This document shows, one piece after another, positions 54,599-63,024 of a stretch of DNA of 64,000 bases. The notes beneath the pieces are model-generated. The model ran no database searches. It had not been told where the DNA came from and saw only the letters and a list, made by a program, of their open reading frames with translations. The position numbers and the translations under genes were made by a program. This DNA comes from Acanthopleuribacter pedis (GTDB lineage Bacteria; Acidobacteriota; Holophagae; Acanthopleuribacterales; Acanthopleuribacteraceae): positions 1-64,000 of the forward strand of contig NZ_JAFREP010000024.1 in assembly GCF_017377855.1 (NCBI RefSeq), in the 5' to 3' direction. Positions within the stretch are counted from its first letter, which is position 1, and each line of letters opens with the position of its first letter.

Positions 54599-55156
54599 TT
54601 AAGACAATTCGTAAGCCTCGCGCAACCATGCAATGAGGGCTTCGTCTACCTGGTCGGGCGCGGTGAGCCGCACCCGGTGCGTCACCATCTGATTAAAGGA
54701 GCCGGACGCTTCCAAACGCCCTTCCGGCGCCTTTCCTTTGAGGTTGATGCCGAGATCGACCCGCGTTTTGGTCGACGGCTGAATCAATGCGAACTGTTTC
54801 TCGCGGCGCAGGCTGACATAGGTTTTTTTTGGGGAAACGACGACATCGTCACCGAAGGCTTCAACCCCCGCGATCAGCGCGTCGTAAATAGGGCGCAATC
54901 CGGCCTTGGCGCCGGCATACTGCGCGGTCAGCGGATCCTCGGCGGGTGGGGCTCCCTGTTTCAAGGTTTCGTGGGCCACCAGATTGGCGAAACCATGGGT
55001 CATGCCGTGTTCGCTTTTGAGTAACTTCACGATTTGTCCGTGTTTGGCGAGACCGGCCGCGCTCGTGACTGCCAACCATTCATCCAAACTTTTGCCGGTT
55101 TTCTCGCGCATATTGGCCACCATGGCAGCCGCCATTTCTTCCGGGGACTTGGCCAT
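54599..55156 (-). CDS. DUF4287-DUF5655 protein
   Basis: 185 residues from the ATG at 55156 (GAGGAGGT upstream). Residues 2-70 match DUF4287 (KSPEEMAAAMVANMREKTG, LKSEHGMTHGFANLVAH); residues 85-185 match DUF5655 (VSPKKTYVSLRREKQFALIQ). Such proteins are common, small, cytoplasmic and uncharacterised. It is the second DUF5655 protein in 6 kb, the other being the NucS-like one at 49186. The 260 bases before 54599 hold no feature. Confidence 0.85.
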   Translation of the reverse strand: MAKSPEEMAAAMVANMREKTGKSLDEWLAVTSAAGLAKHGQIVKLLKSEHGMTHGFANLVAHETLKQGAPPAEDPLTAQYAGAKAGLRPIYDALIAGVEAFGDDVVVSPKKTYVSLRREKQFALIQPSTKTRVDLGINLKGKAPEGRLEASGSFNQMVTHRVRLTAPDQVDEALIAWLREAYELS

Positions 55157-55356
55157 CCGCCCACCTCCTCTGATTACCACAAAGTCGCACTGCCCCCAAT
55201 GAAGGCGGTCCGGGAACCCGCGGCACGCATGGCGCAGCCACGATTTCACCGGGAACAATAGGACTAAAAATTAAAGCATGCCGAAGCATAACACCCCGTT
55301 TCCGTCGACGCACGGGAATTAACCGAACGACGAACACCAACCCGTTTCGTCCTAAC

Positions 55357-55385
55357 CCCGGCCCCGCAACCGCGAGGATGAACCG
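55357..55385 (+). repeat. Single degenerate CRISPR repeat
   Basis: The 29 bases ending GAGGATGAACCG match the array repeat at about 21 of 29 positions in the same orientation, including CCCCGCA and the ATGAACCG end. It stands alone in a gene-free stretch (55157-55559) and is the farthest relic from the main array. Confidence 0.5.
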
Positions 55386-55559
55386 GGTGCCGGCCGTAGT
55401 TTTCGATTCCCGACAGGCGCGAAGCAGCGGCTTGGGTCAGGAGAAGGACCCGTTCTTGCCGTCAACACTTCTGTCAGGCTATTCTAGGGGCTTACGGGCG
55501 GCATTTTTCGGTTTGGCCGCGGCGATTTCCCGCGCCTGCCTCACCAAAGGAAGAAACCC

Positions 55560-56375
55560 ATGGAACGCGGCGATTGGGTGGCACGTTATCTCCGACGCAT
55601 TGGTTTTGAAGGCGAACCCAAGCCTGACGAAGCCACCTTGGCTCGTTTGCATCGCGCCCACATGCTCAGCGTCCCCTTTGAGAATTTGAACATCCCCCTC
55701 GGTTTCCCCGTGGAAACCACGCTCGAAACCCTTTTTGACAAAGTGGTGGTGGGACGGCGCGGCGGCTTCTGCTATGAGCTCAACCATCTTTTTGGCCACC
55801 TGCTCAAAACACTCGGCTTTAAGGTCGACCTTCTTTCCGCGGGTGTTTGGAGCCAAGGCCGCTTTGGACCACCCTTTGATCATCTGCTCCTCGCGGTGCA
55901 TCTGGCCGACCAACGCTTTATCGCCGATGTGGGTTTTGGTGATTCCTTCCGCGAACCCTTTCCGATCCTCGGCGAAGCCAGGGACTCACTCGGCGTCGCG
56001 TACCGGGTCAACCGGCGCGGTGAAACCCTGGTGCTGCAACAACAGAAACCCGACGCCCCCTGGGTCGACCAGTACCGCTTCACTTTGGAACCCCAGACCA
56101 TCGACGCTTTCCAGCCCATGTGCCGCTACCACCAGAGCAGCCCCGAATCCAGCTTCACCCGCCGGTGCATCTGCACGATGGCAACGGCGGACGGGCGCAC
56201 CACCCTCGCCAACGGCCGCTTGATTCGCACCACGGCGGGAACACGCACGGAAACGCCCATCGTGAGCGAGGCCGATTTCCGCGCGGTTTTGGCCGAACAT
56301 TTTTGCGTGGAACTGCCGGCCGAGGTTTCGCTCACCCCCTTACGCTCTATAAACGAACCCTCCCCGAAAGCGTAA
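55560..56375 (+). CDS. Arylamine N-acetyltransferase
   Basis: 271 residues; ATG after AAAGGAAG. The NAT catalytic triad is complete: Cys71 in RRGGFCYELN, His108 in PPFDHLLL and Asp123 in IADVGFGD. The N-terminal HRAHMLSVPFENL motif is also typical. It transfers acetyl from acetyl-CoA to arylamines, hydrazines or related substrates, in detoxification or biosynthesis. Length is normal for the family, and the gene stands alone. Confidence 0.95.
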   Translation: MERGDWVARYLRRIGFEGEPKPDEATLARLHRAHMLSVPFENLNIPLGFPVETTLETLFDKVVVGRRGGFCYELNHLFGHLLKTLGFKVDLLSAGVWSQGRFGPPFDHLLLAVHLADQRFIADVGFGDSFREPFPILGEARDSLGVAYRVNRRGETLVLQQQKPDAPWVDQYRFTLEPQTIDAFQPMCRYHQSSPESSFTRRCICTMATADGRTTLANGRLIRTTAGTRTETPIVSEADFRAVLAEHFCVELPAEVSLTPLRSINEPSPKA

Positions 56376-56667
56376 AGCCTGACGCCCACCAACACCCGTT
56401 CTCATCGATCCTTCTGATTTTGAGGCCGACTCATACTTCTGAACGCAATCAGTTCGGTCAGGAAACAACACGGCTCGTCGCCTTGCGGCGTAGCCGCGCC
56501 CCGGCGACATTCCGTCACGCCGATATCCTCTAGGCGACTCGCCCCAGGGTATCGCGCTTCCTCTGCACGCACCATCCTCACAAAAAAGAGAAACCTCGCA
56601 AAAATACAAGACCCCACAACAAATTGCAGCCAAAAATTCTAGCAAACAGCGAACATCAACGGCCTTA

Positions 56668-56832
56668 AACCTAAGAAGCGCGATAACTCGCGGTGGTTTT
56701 GGCTAAACCTCTGGGCTACAACGGCCTGTAAAAATGCTCACCGCACCTAGTGGGTGCGCCTCCGCTTTTTCCAAACCATTTCGCTCCAGATCTTTAACCA
56801 AACCCCCTCACGATTATCGCGCCTCTTAGGTT
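56668..56832 (+). repeat. R2 repeat copy with both terminal inverted repeats
   Basis: 165 bases starting AACCTAAGAAGCGCGATAA and ending TTATCGCGCCTCTTAGGTT; the ends are inverted repeats with one mismatch. The interior has CACCGCACCTAGTGGGTGCG, a short hairpin, and the conserved core CCAAACCATTTCGCTCCAGA. It is the best copy for defining the family. The rest of 56376-57085 has no gene; 56840-57070 is AT-rich and probably holds the promoter of the next gene. Confidence 0.75.
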
Positions 56833-57085
56833 AAAAGCATTTCAACAAGCCAACTTACAACACTATCATCTTGTCAATATATTCACACCCCTTGTGTTAT
56901 CAAAATGACAATGTCAACATATCGTCATCGCATTGCCTAATCCCTACCGTCAAAAAGCGACTTAAACACAATAAAAACAACAACTTATATAAATATAAAA
57001 AAGCCGGCACACGATCTGCAACACACATAAGCCAAGACAGACATCCTATCTGTCTCACTATCCTCCCCACTTTAGGAGCTATGTT

Positions 57086-57640
57086 ATGAAGAACGTATTA
57101 TTCATGAGTTTACTCGCGCTTTTCGGCACCTTCGCCACCGCCGCCGAACCCATCCATTCCGACGCAAAAAGTGTCGGCGCCTGGGAATTATTTGAACTGG
57201 ACTGGAACGTCTCCAACGGCACCCAAGGTCTGGTTGGTTTGATTACCTCCGGCGACTGTTATGTCACCGCGGTGGGTGGGGGCGGTCGTACTTGCGACGT
57301 CGTCCACACCAACCGTCAAACCCATCACGGCAGCGCCGCATGGGAACACTTTAAACTGATTCAAATCCAGGGTAATGAATACATCTTGCTGACCTACGAC
57401 GATTATTTGGTGACCGTCGTCGGCGGCGGCGGCCGTAACCACGACGTGATTCACACCGACCTCAAATACGACACCAACAAACCAGCCGCGGAACAGGGCG
57501 GCTCATGGGAGCGCATCAAGGTCATCCACTGGAGCACCGGCCCAGGCGGCGTTCCTCAGTACGCCCTCGAAACAGCGAATGGGAACTACCTGACGGCCGT
57601 CAACGGCGGTGGCAAAGGCTGGTATCCCTGCCGCAGATAA
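57086..57640 (+). CDS. Exported fascin-like beta-trefoil protein
   Basis: 184 residues; ATG after TTAGGAG. Signal peptide 1-20 (ending ATAAEP). Three copies of a fascin/actin-crosslinking-type beta-trefoil repeat are visible: YVTAVGGGGRTCDVVHTN (59-76), YLVTVVGGGGRNHDVIHTD (107-125) and NYLTAVNGGGKGW (167-179), each preceded by a W-E-x-F/I segment. The third repeat stops before its DVxHTD half, so the protein may be C-terminally shortened; a +1 frame continues for about 25 codons. Likely a secreted lectin-like or structural protein. Confidence 0.75.
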   Translation: MKNVLFMSLLALFGTFATAAEPIHSDAKSVGAWELFELDWNVSNGTQGLVGLITSGDCYVTAVGGGGRTCDVVHTNRQTHHGSAAWEHFKLIQIQGNEYILLTYDDYLVTVVGGGGRNHDVIHTDLKYDTNKPAAEQGGSWERIKVIHWSTGPGGVPQYALETANGNYLTAVNGGGKGWYPCRR

Positions 57641-57899
57641 GGTGTTTTTTTTCAGCGATCTTTTGATCAATCCACCCGTGCGTTGGTAATATAAAAGACA
57701 TCAAAAAATCCACCGCTATCTTGGTTAACTCTTGAAAAATGTCGCCATAATGATGACCCATCCAACACCAAATAAGTCACTAATGGTGCATCATTTTTTC
57801 TTGCAAAACACCGGCTAAATCACGACTTTCCCAACAAAAACCCGTTTAACGCTTAACCACTTTCTAATCCATCCGAAAACCACGCATAACCCAACCAAC

Positions 57900-57929
57900 C
57901 CCGCGGAAAAATCCTTTCCGCGGGTTTTT
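57900..57929 (+). terminator. Rho-independent terminator
   Basis: CCCGCGGAAA (57900-57909) pairs with TTTCCGCGGG (57915-57924) across AATCC, followed by TTTTT. It faces rightward and probably ends the transcript of the fascin-like gene 260 bases upstream. The rest of 57641-58002 shows no gene. Confidence 0.85.
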
Positions 57930-58002
57930 CATTGGAACGCAGAAACATGAGACGTAACAGCGCGCCCCTCGCTCGGCCCCTGTAAAAGCAAACTGTTGCT
58001 TA

Positions 58003-59106
58003 TTACGGTGTTTCGCTTGCGTCTGTTGAGTTCGTCGCGCCCGGTGCGGCAATTCGCGCCGCGGCGGTTTCGTGCAGGCTGCCGAGGTACAGGTAACCGC
58101 CGTGTTCCTCCACCGAGGTGATGTGGGCAAAAGGTTTGCCCGACGGTGCCTGCAGGTTGTGGGTCACCCGGCCGCGCCCATCCAGACCCAGAACAAAGGC
58201 GTAATGGGCGGGTTTCGGCTGGACCGCCTCCGGTAAACGCACCACCATCTTGCGCAGGAACGGGTACGGGGCCAGGCGGTCGACCAGGGTGTTGCGCGGC
58301 GAGGCCATCGCCACCCAAAAGGTGTCGCGTCCGTTGCTGGAAACACCGTCGGGAAAACCTGGCAGATTATCGATCAATATCTCGGCTTCGCCCGCCCGCG
58401 CGCCCTGCAGCCAATAGCGTTTGATGCGGTACTTCCAGGTTTCGTTCACCAGGACGAAGGACTGGTCCGGGCTGACCGCGACGCCGTTGGCGAAGTACAG
58501 TTCCTCAAGCAGCGTTCGCACCGCACCCGTCGCCGGATCGTAGGCCAGCAATCGGCCGTTGGGGCGGTGCTCCAAGCCGTCGATTTTGTACTGGTGAAAG
58601 CGGAATTTTACCGAGGCGTCCGAGAAATAGATGGTGCCGTCGGCGCCAATGTCCAGATCGTCGGTAAAACCGAGCGGGACGCCGTCGGCCTCGATGGCCA
58701 GAACGGTTACGGCACCGGCGGGATCAACTTGGAGCAAACCCTTGTAGGCGTCGGCGACGATTAAGTTGCCGGCCGCGTCGAAATGGAGACCCAGCGGCCT
58801 GCCGCCGGTGTCGGCAAAGGTGCTGTGCCCGCCGCCGTCCGCCTCGAACCGAACGATGCGCCCATCCTCCAGGCCACCGTAGAACCGCCCCTCGGCGTCC
58901 ACGGCGATGTCCTCGGGGCCGAGGCCGTCGTCCAGTTCAAAACGGGTGGCGCCCCGGAGCAACTGATTCGGGGCATAGACACCCGTCATCGCGGGTGGCG
59001 CGGGCGCTTCCCACACGGCGGGATCAAGCGGAACCGGCCAAAAGCAGAGGTACGCGAGGAGGGGCAGACACAGGGCCGCAAGCACAAGGGCAATCCGTTT
59101 CTTCAT
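58003..59106 (-). CDS. Membrane-anchored strictosidine synthase/SMP-30-like protein
   Basis: 367 residues; ATG after GGGGACA. An N-terminal signal anchor (5-25) precedes a six-bladed propeller of the strictosidine synthase-like/APMAP type: GPEDIAVDAEGRFYGGLEDGRI, ADAYKGLLQVD, FTDDLDIGADGTIYFSDAS, ANGVAVSPDQSFVLVNET and FPDGVSSNGRDTFWVA. Bacterial members are probably lactonases or esterases; true strictosidine synthesis is not implied. The C-terminus (after about 345) is an Ala/Thr-rich tail. Confidence 0.9.
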   Translation of the reverse strand: MKKRIALVLAALCLPLLAYLCFWPVPLDPAVWEAPAPPAMTGVYAPNQLLRGATRFELDDGLGPEDIAVDAEGRFYGGLEDGRIVRFEADGGGHSTFADTGGRPLGLHFDAAGNLIVADAYKGLLQVDPAGAVTVLAIEADGVPLGFTDDLDIGADGTIYFSDASVKFRFHQYKIDGLEHRPNGRLLAYDPATGAVRTLLEELYFANGVAVSPDQSFVLVNETWKYRIKRYWLQGARAGEAEILIDNLPGFPDGVSSNGRDTFWVAMASPRNTLVDRLAPYPFLRKMVVRLPEAVQPKPAHYAFVLGLDGRGRVTHNLQAPSGKPFAHITSVEEHGGYLYLGSLHETAAARIAAPGATNSTDASETP

Positions 59107-59382
59107 CTTGTCCCCATGAAAATAATGATGATGATGCTGCCTGTATCCTAGCAGAAGCCATCCACCTGGGTGGGCCGATCCCCAAACGCCCTTGGCAGAC
59201 CGAGTCGACGAAGTTTTTTCCTTGGTTCAACATACCTGGATCAACCGGGGTACCCATCCCGGCCCCTTCACTCTGTTGGTTTTTCAGAAAAACGGGGCGC
59301 GGGACAAGGATTCACCGGCCTCAACTTGGCGTGTCTTTTAAGGGAACCTGGGTTCTGTGACCCGGTTTTCTGCCGCCATTCC

Positions 59383-61149
59383 CTAGCGCGCCGCGCAAGG
59401 GGTTTGCGGGTGGATGTTGATAAACAGCAGGTCTCTGACATCAACGCGGCGGTTGCCGTCGGCATCATCGGCCATTCCATCGCCCCAGGTCGCGGCCAGC
59501 GCCCAAAGATCGGCGACATCGTTACAGCCGTCACCGTTAACATCCCGAAACAAGGGGTTGGCGGTGGCGAGCACCCGCACATCGCGTTCGCGGGTGAACC
59601 GCGCGTCGGTGACCGTGACGCGGTATCGGGTGGTTTCCGTGAGCACGGGAAGGGTAATCCCCGCGCTGTGACCGGCCGGGACCCCGGTCTCAGGGTTCAC
59701 CCACGCGAAGGAAAGCGCGCCGGAGGAACAGGTTGCCGCCGCGGTGAGCACCAGCGGATCGCGGCCTTGGGCCAAGTGCGCGCCGGGCGTCACCCTAACG
59801 CCTAAGGTGTCGTCGACCGGAATCCCCTCGGCAAGGCGGTTGTACCCGGTCGCCGCCTCCCACACGTCGGCGTTGCTCGTATTCCGATTGGCGAAACGCA
59901 CCGCGTACTCGGGCCGCTCCGCGATGGATGCAGCGGCGTCGGGCAGCCACAGGGCGAGCCGGGCCTGATCCACCCCGAGACACGCCGGCGCAACAAAACG
60001 ACCGGAAAGGTGGTGGTCCCCAGGGGTCCAGGTACGAACATCGGCCTCAAGAGGATACCGCGCGAGCACGTCGCCGCCGTCTTCGCCGAGGAGGAGCAGG
60101 TACACCGGCCGCGCCTTGGAAAGCGGTGCGTAGCCTACATTTTGGAGGTGGATCGACCAGGAAAAAGGCGCGCCGCCACGAAGGCGCTCGGGCAGTTGCG
60201 CGGAAACCCATTGGAAACGGTAACCCAGACCGCGGGAAAGTTCGGCCCAGCAGGGTTCCAACGCGCGCAGCATGTCGGGATGCCAGGAATCGCTGAGGTA
60301 GACCGCGCCGAGTCGGGGTGCCTCGGAAAGGGCAACCTCACAACGGCCGAGCGTGTTTGCAACGAGACACGGCGTTTCCAAGCAGCAGGTTTCACCACCC
60401 CACGGGGAGAGCCGTGCGTCGGTTTCCATTTCGGTCAGCCAGAATTCCCGCTGTCCCGCACCATAGGTGCCCCCGTCGGTTTCATTGGCCAACCAGCAAT
60501 CGTTGTGGTGGGCAATGCGGGCCGCACTGGAGCAGTTCCCCACCGCGGCCGGCGCGGTCGCTTCCAATTCACGAATGAACCCCGGCGTGCGTACTTGGAT
60601 CGGCAGACAATCCGGCAGGTGTTGCAGCAGGAGTCGCCAGACGGCGGCGCGCCCCGCCGGCGTATCGTGCCCGGAGGCCGAGCTGTGCCATTCGCCCCAG
60701 GCGCCGATCATCCCAGCCTGAAAAAAAGCGATCACATCTTTGTTGGCTTCGAATATCGGGGCGAGTTGACCGAGATGCACATCCATCCATTCGAGGGAGG
60801 CATCTTCCCCGGAAAGGGCATCATTGTATGAGATACGCACGATCCCTTTGACGCCGGCCGCGCGCATCGCGCTGAAGTTGGCGCGAATGACGGCCAGGGT
60901 TTGGCTGTCGACGGCGCTGTCGCGGCAGCATGAAAGCAAAATCCGCGCGTAGGCCAAGGTGTACCCCTGATCGCGGATGCCCTGGTACCAGGTTCCGGGC
61001 GTGGTCAGTTCACCCCATACGTACAGACCGCGTTCCGGGTTGGGGAAATCCGCGGCGGACGGCTGGTAGGTATGGGTGGTTTGCCCCTTGGCCGGGCAAC
61101 CCAAGACGAGTAGCAGCAAAAACCTAAAATACGGAACGCGAACCTGCAT
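59383..61149 (-). CDS. DUF4832/DUF4874-like lipoprotein with dockerin-like C-terminus
   Basis: 588 residues from the ATG at 61149 (GAGGTGG five bases upstream); a codon at 61161 would add four residues. Lipobox LLVLGC at about 12-17. Residues 30-330 match DUF4874/DUF4832 (FPNPERGLYVWGE, GMIGAWGEWHSS, IAHHNDCWLANETDGGTY), a glycoside-hydrolase-like TIM-barrel family of unknown activity. Strand-rich linker domains follow. The last 60 residues contain DVNGDGCNDVADLWALA and DADGNRRVDVRDLLFI, a duplicated EF-hand-like pair as in type I dockerins. Probably a surface carbohydrate-active or carbohydrate-binding protein. Confidence 0.85.
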   Translation of the reverse strand: MQVRVPYFRFLLLLVLGCPAKGQTTHTYQPSAADFPNPERGLYVWGELTTPGTWYQGIRDQGYTLAYARILLSCCRDSAVDSQTLAVIRANFSAMRAAGVKGIVRISYNDALSGEDASLEWMDVHLGQLAPIFEANKDVIAFFQAGMIGAWGEWHSSASGHDTPAGRAAVWRLLLQHLPDCLPIQVRTPGFIRELEATAPAAVGNCSSAARIAHHNDCWLANETDGGTYGAGQREFWLTEMETDARLSPWGGETCCLETPCLVANTLGRCEVALSEAPRLGAVYLSDSWHPDMLRALEPCWAELSRGLGYRFQWVSAQLPERLRGGAPFSWSIHLQNVGYAPLSKARPVYLLLLGEDGGDVLARYPLEADVRTWTPGDHHLSGRFVAPACLGVDQARLALWLPDAAASIAERPEYAVRFANRNTSNADVWEAATGYNRLAEGIPVDDTLGVRVTPGAHLAQGRDPLVLTAAATCSSGALSFAWVNPETGVPAGHSAGITLPVLTETTRYRVTVTDARFTRERDVRVLATANPLFRDVNGDGCNDVADLWALAATWGDGMADDADGNRRVDVRDLLFINIHPQTPCAAR

Positions 61150-61307
61150 CGTCCACCTCATCCAACGTAAGTCGATTTCATTTTACGGGCGCTCCGGCAA
61201 AAAGCCATGCGGCGGCGCGCACACTCCGGCAGCTAAAGCTGCGGTCAGACAAGAGAACCACCATGCCCTTGCCCATCCGCGCGGCAGTGAAACGCTTTTG
61301 GTGCATG

Positions 61308-61487
61308 AACCTGAGAAGCGCGATAACTCGCGGTGGTTTTGCTAAACCTCTGGGATGCAACGGCTCGTGACAATGCATACGGCACCCAGTGGGTGCACGT
61401 CGTGCGCGACCCCGACCCACTTTTCCCAAGTCGTTTCGCTCCAGATTTTTAGCAAAACCCCCTCGCTCTTATCGCGCCTCTTCGGTT
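61308..61487 (+). repeat. R2 repeat copy
   Basis: 180 bases from AACCTGAGAAGCGCGATAA to TTATCGCGCCTCTTCGGTT, the same ends as the 56668 copy with a few substitutions. The core is TCGTTTCGCTCCAGA. No coding capacity. Confidence 0.7.
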
Positions 61488-61621
61488 GAATCCCTGGATA
61501 GGTACCTTATCCGAAAATCGGTTGGTCCCATGGTTACCCCTGTAAAAACAGCGCCTGAGCATCGGCCTTTGTCGCCGCCAACACCCGCCCCGGCGCGGGA
61601 TCAGGAAGCGAGTCCGCTAGG

Positions 61622-61672
61622 CCCGCATTTCTCACAAGGAATTCTGCTGCGAATCCTTGTGAGAAATGCGGG
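61622..61672. repeat. R1 minimal palindrome, internal-deletion derivative
   Basis: 51 bases consisting almost only of the two R1 termini joined: CCCGCATTTCTCACAAGG, then AATTCTGCTGCGAAT, then the complementary end. It equals the full-length element at 53695 with about 125 internal bases removed. It will form a long hairpin in RNA or single-stranded DNA. The left flank contains CTAG. The rest of 61488-61896 has no supported gene. Confidence 0.8.
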
Positions 61673-61896
61673 CTGGGCACCGGTTGGCTGCGTTATCTGC
61701 AGACGGCCGCCTCCAAGCAAAAGCGACCAGAAGCCGCCTACACAACCACGCTCACACCTGAGACTTTCACCGCGGCCGGACCGAGAGGTGCCGAATCTGA
61801 CCAAAACCGGGCGCAAAGCCGCCGAATCCCGGAAAGCTTGGCCCCAAATGCGGGGAAACCGCGCATAATTGGGCGATGCTTATTGGGAGGCCGTCT

Positions 61897-62331
61897 ATGA
61901 ATCAAGATCTCGAACATTTGCGATTATTAACTATTTTCCACTATGTCGCCGCTATTTTGCTCGCGGTATTTGCCTGTTTCCCGTTGATCCATCTCTTCTT
62001 AGGGATTTTCATGATCAGCGGCGGATTCAACCAGCCCGGACAAGAAGCGCCGCCCGCCGCATTCGGCGTCATCTTTATTGTCGGGGCCGCGGTGTTCATT
62101 TTTTTAGGTTGGATCGGCGCGTTCCTCATTTACCTGACGGGACGGTACCTCGGTGAACGGAAACATTACACCTTCTGTTTGGTGGTCGCCGCCCTGAGCG
62201 GCATCTGCCTGATGCCCCTCGGCACCATCCTCGCCGTGTTCACCATCGTCGTGCTGATGCGACCCAGCGTGAAGGAATTATTCGAGGCGCCGGCCTCACC
62301 CGACCAAAAGGCCGCCGCTTCAGCGATGTAG
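61897..62331 (+). CDS. Small integral membrane protein
   Basis: 144 residues from the ATG at 61897 (GGGAGG upstream). Three hydrophobic segments: about 12-40, 58-85 and 92-118. No recognised catalytic motif; the pattern (N-terminal LEHLRLLTIFHYVAA, then a Gly-rich loop and GRYLGERKHYTFCLVVA) resembles small bacterial membrane proteins of unknown function. A MerR gene follows on the same strand with its own promoter. Confidence 0.75.
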   Translation: MNQDLEHLRLLTIFHYVAAILLAVFACFPLIHLFLGIFMISGGFNQPGQEAPPAAFGVIFIVGAAVFIFLGWIGAFLIYLTGRYLGERKHYTFCLVVAALSGICLMPLGTILAVFTIVVLMRPSVKELFEAPASPDQKAAASAM

Positions 62332-62390
62332 TGCGTGTCCCATGGGAAGAAACTCCGTGGAGCGTTTTTATTTTTTTTGCATTTTGGGCC

Positions 62391-62422
62391 TTGACCCCGT
62401 ACCTATGTACGGAACCTATACT
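62391..62422 (+). promoter_or_regulatory. MerR-type promoter-operator
   Basis: -35 TTGACC (62391-62396) and -10 TATACT (62417-62422) are separated by 20 bases, too far for normal RNA polymerase but typical of MerR-family promoters. The spacer holds a perfect palindrome, CCGTAC-CTAT-GTACGG (62397-62412). The MerR gene starts 22 bases downstream, so it should control itself and the metallothionein-like gene behind it. Confidence 0.9.
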
Positions 62423-62443
62423 CACAAACATTGGGAGGCACCG

Positions 62444-62875
62444 ATGGCATTGGAAACCAAAAAAGGACGCACCATCGGCGCGGCGGCCAAAGCAGCCGGG
62501 CTTGGGGTTGAAACGATTCGCTTCTACGAACGCAAGGGGCTCATCGTGCAACCGCCGAAGCACGGCGGATTTCGCACCTATTCCGACAACGACATCAAGC
62601 AGTTGCGTTTCATCCGTAAAGCCAAAACCCTTGGTTTTACCTTGGATGCGATTAAGTCGTTGCTGGCGCTTGAATCCGGTACGGAAGAATCCAACGCGGT
62701 GATTCACGCCAAATCGGAAGAAACCATCCGCGAAATCCAGCAAAAAATCGCCGAGTTGGAGCAGATGCTCGCGTCCTTACAAAAGTTTTCGACCTCATGC
62801 GCCCACGGGAAAAAGACCTCGGCCAAACACTGCGGTCTGCTCGAATGTTTTGAAAAAGATTGGGACTGTTGTTAA
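62444..62875 (+). CDS. MerR-family metal-responsive regulator
   Basis: 143 residues from the ATG at 62444 (GGGAGG upstream). N-terminal helix-turn-helix and wing are canonical: TIGAAAKAAGLGVETIRFYERKGLI, then RTYSDNDIKQLRFIRKAKTLGFTLDAIKSLL. A dimerisation coiled coil follows (about 85-115), then a C-terminal Cys/His cluster (Cys120, then KHCGLLECF, ending DWDCC). The Cys pattern resembles mercury, zinc or copper sensors but does not identify the metal. A metallothionein-like gene follows 24 bases downstream, which supports a soft-metal signal. Confidence 0.95.
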   Translation: MALETKKGRTIGAAAKAAGLGVETIRFYERKGLIVQPPKHGGFRTYSDNDIKQLRFIRKAKTLGFTLDAIKSLLALESGTEESNAVIHAKSEETIREIQQKIAELEQMLASLQKFSTSCAHGKKTSAKHCGLLECFEKDWDCC

Positions 62876-62899
62876 CAGTCCCCAACCTAAGGAGTCATC

Positions 62900-63016
62900 A
62901 TGGCATCTCAAACACAATGCAAATGTCCGAAAAATAGCTGCTGCTGTGGCGGTAAAAACTGCCGCTGCACATCCTGCTGCGCCTGTCGCGACGCCTGTAC
63001 CTGCCGCGCAACCTAA
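62900..63016 (+). CDS. Metallothionein-like 38-residue cysteine-rich protein
   Basis: A short frame from the ATG at 62900, with AAGGAG eight bases upstream. 38 residues, 12 of them Cys, arranged as CKC, CCC, CRC, CCxC and a final CTC, with Lys and Arg and no aromatic residues or His. Composition and cysteine pairs are those of a metallothionein, although it fits neither the SmtA/BmtA zinc-finger-like type nor the mycobacterial MymT closely. It lies 24 bases after the MerR gene and must be co-transcribed from the MerR-type promoter. It would bind soft metals such as Cu(I), Zn, Cd or Hg in the cytoplasm. Confidence 0.85.
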   Translation: MASQTQCKCPKNSCCCGGKNCRCTSCCACRDACTCRAT

Positions 63017-63024
63017 CACCAAAC

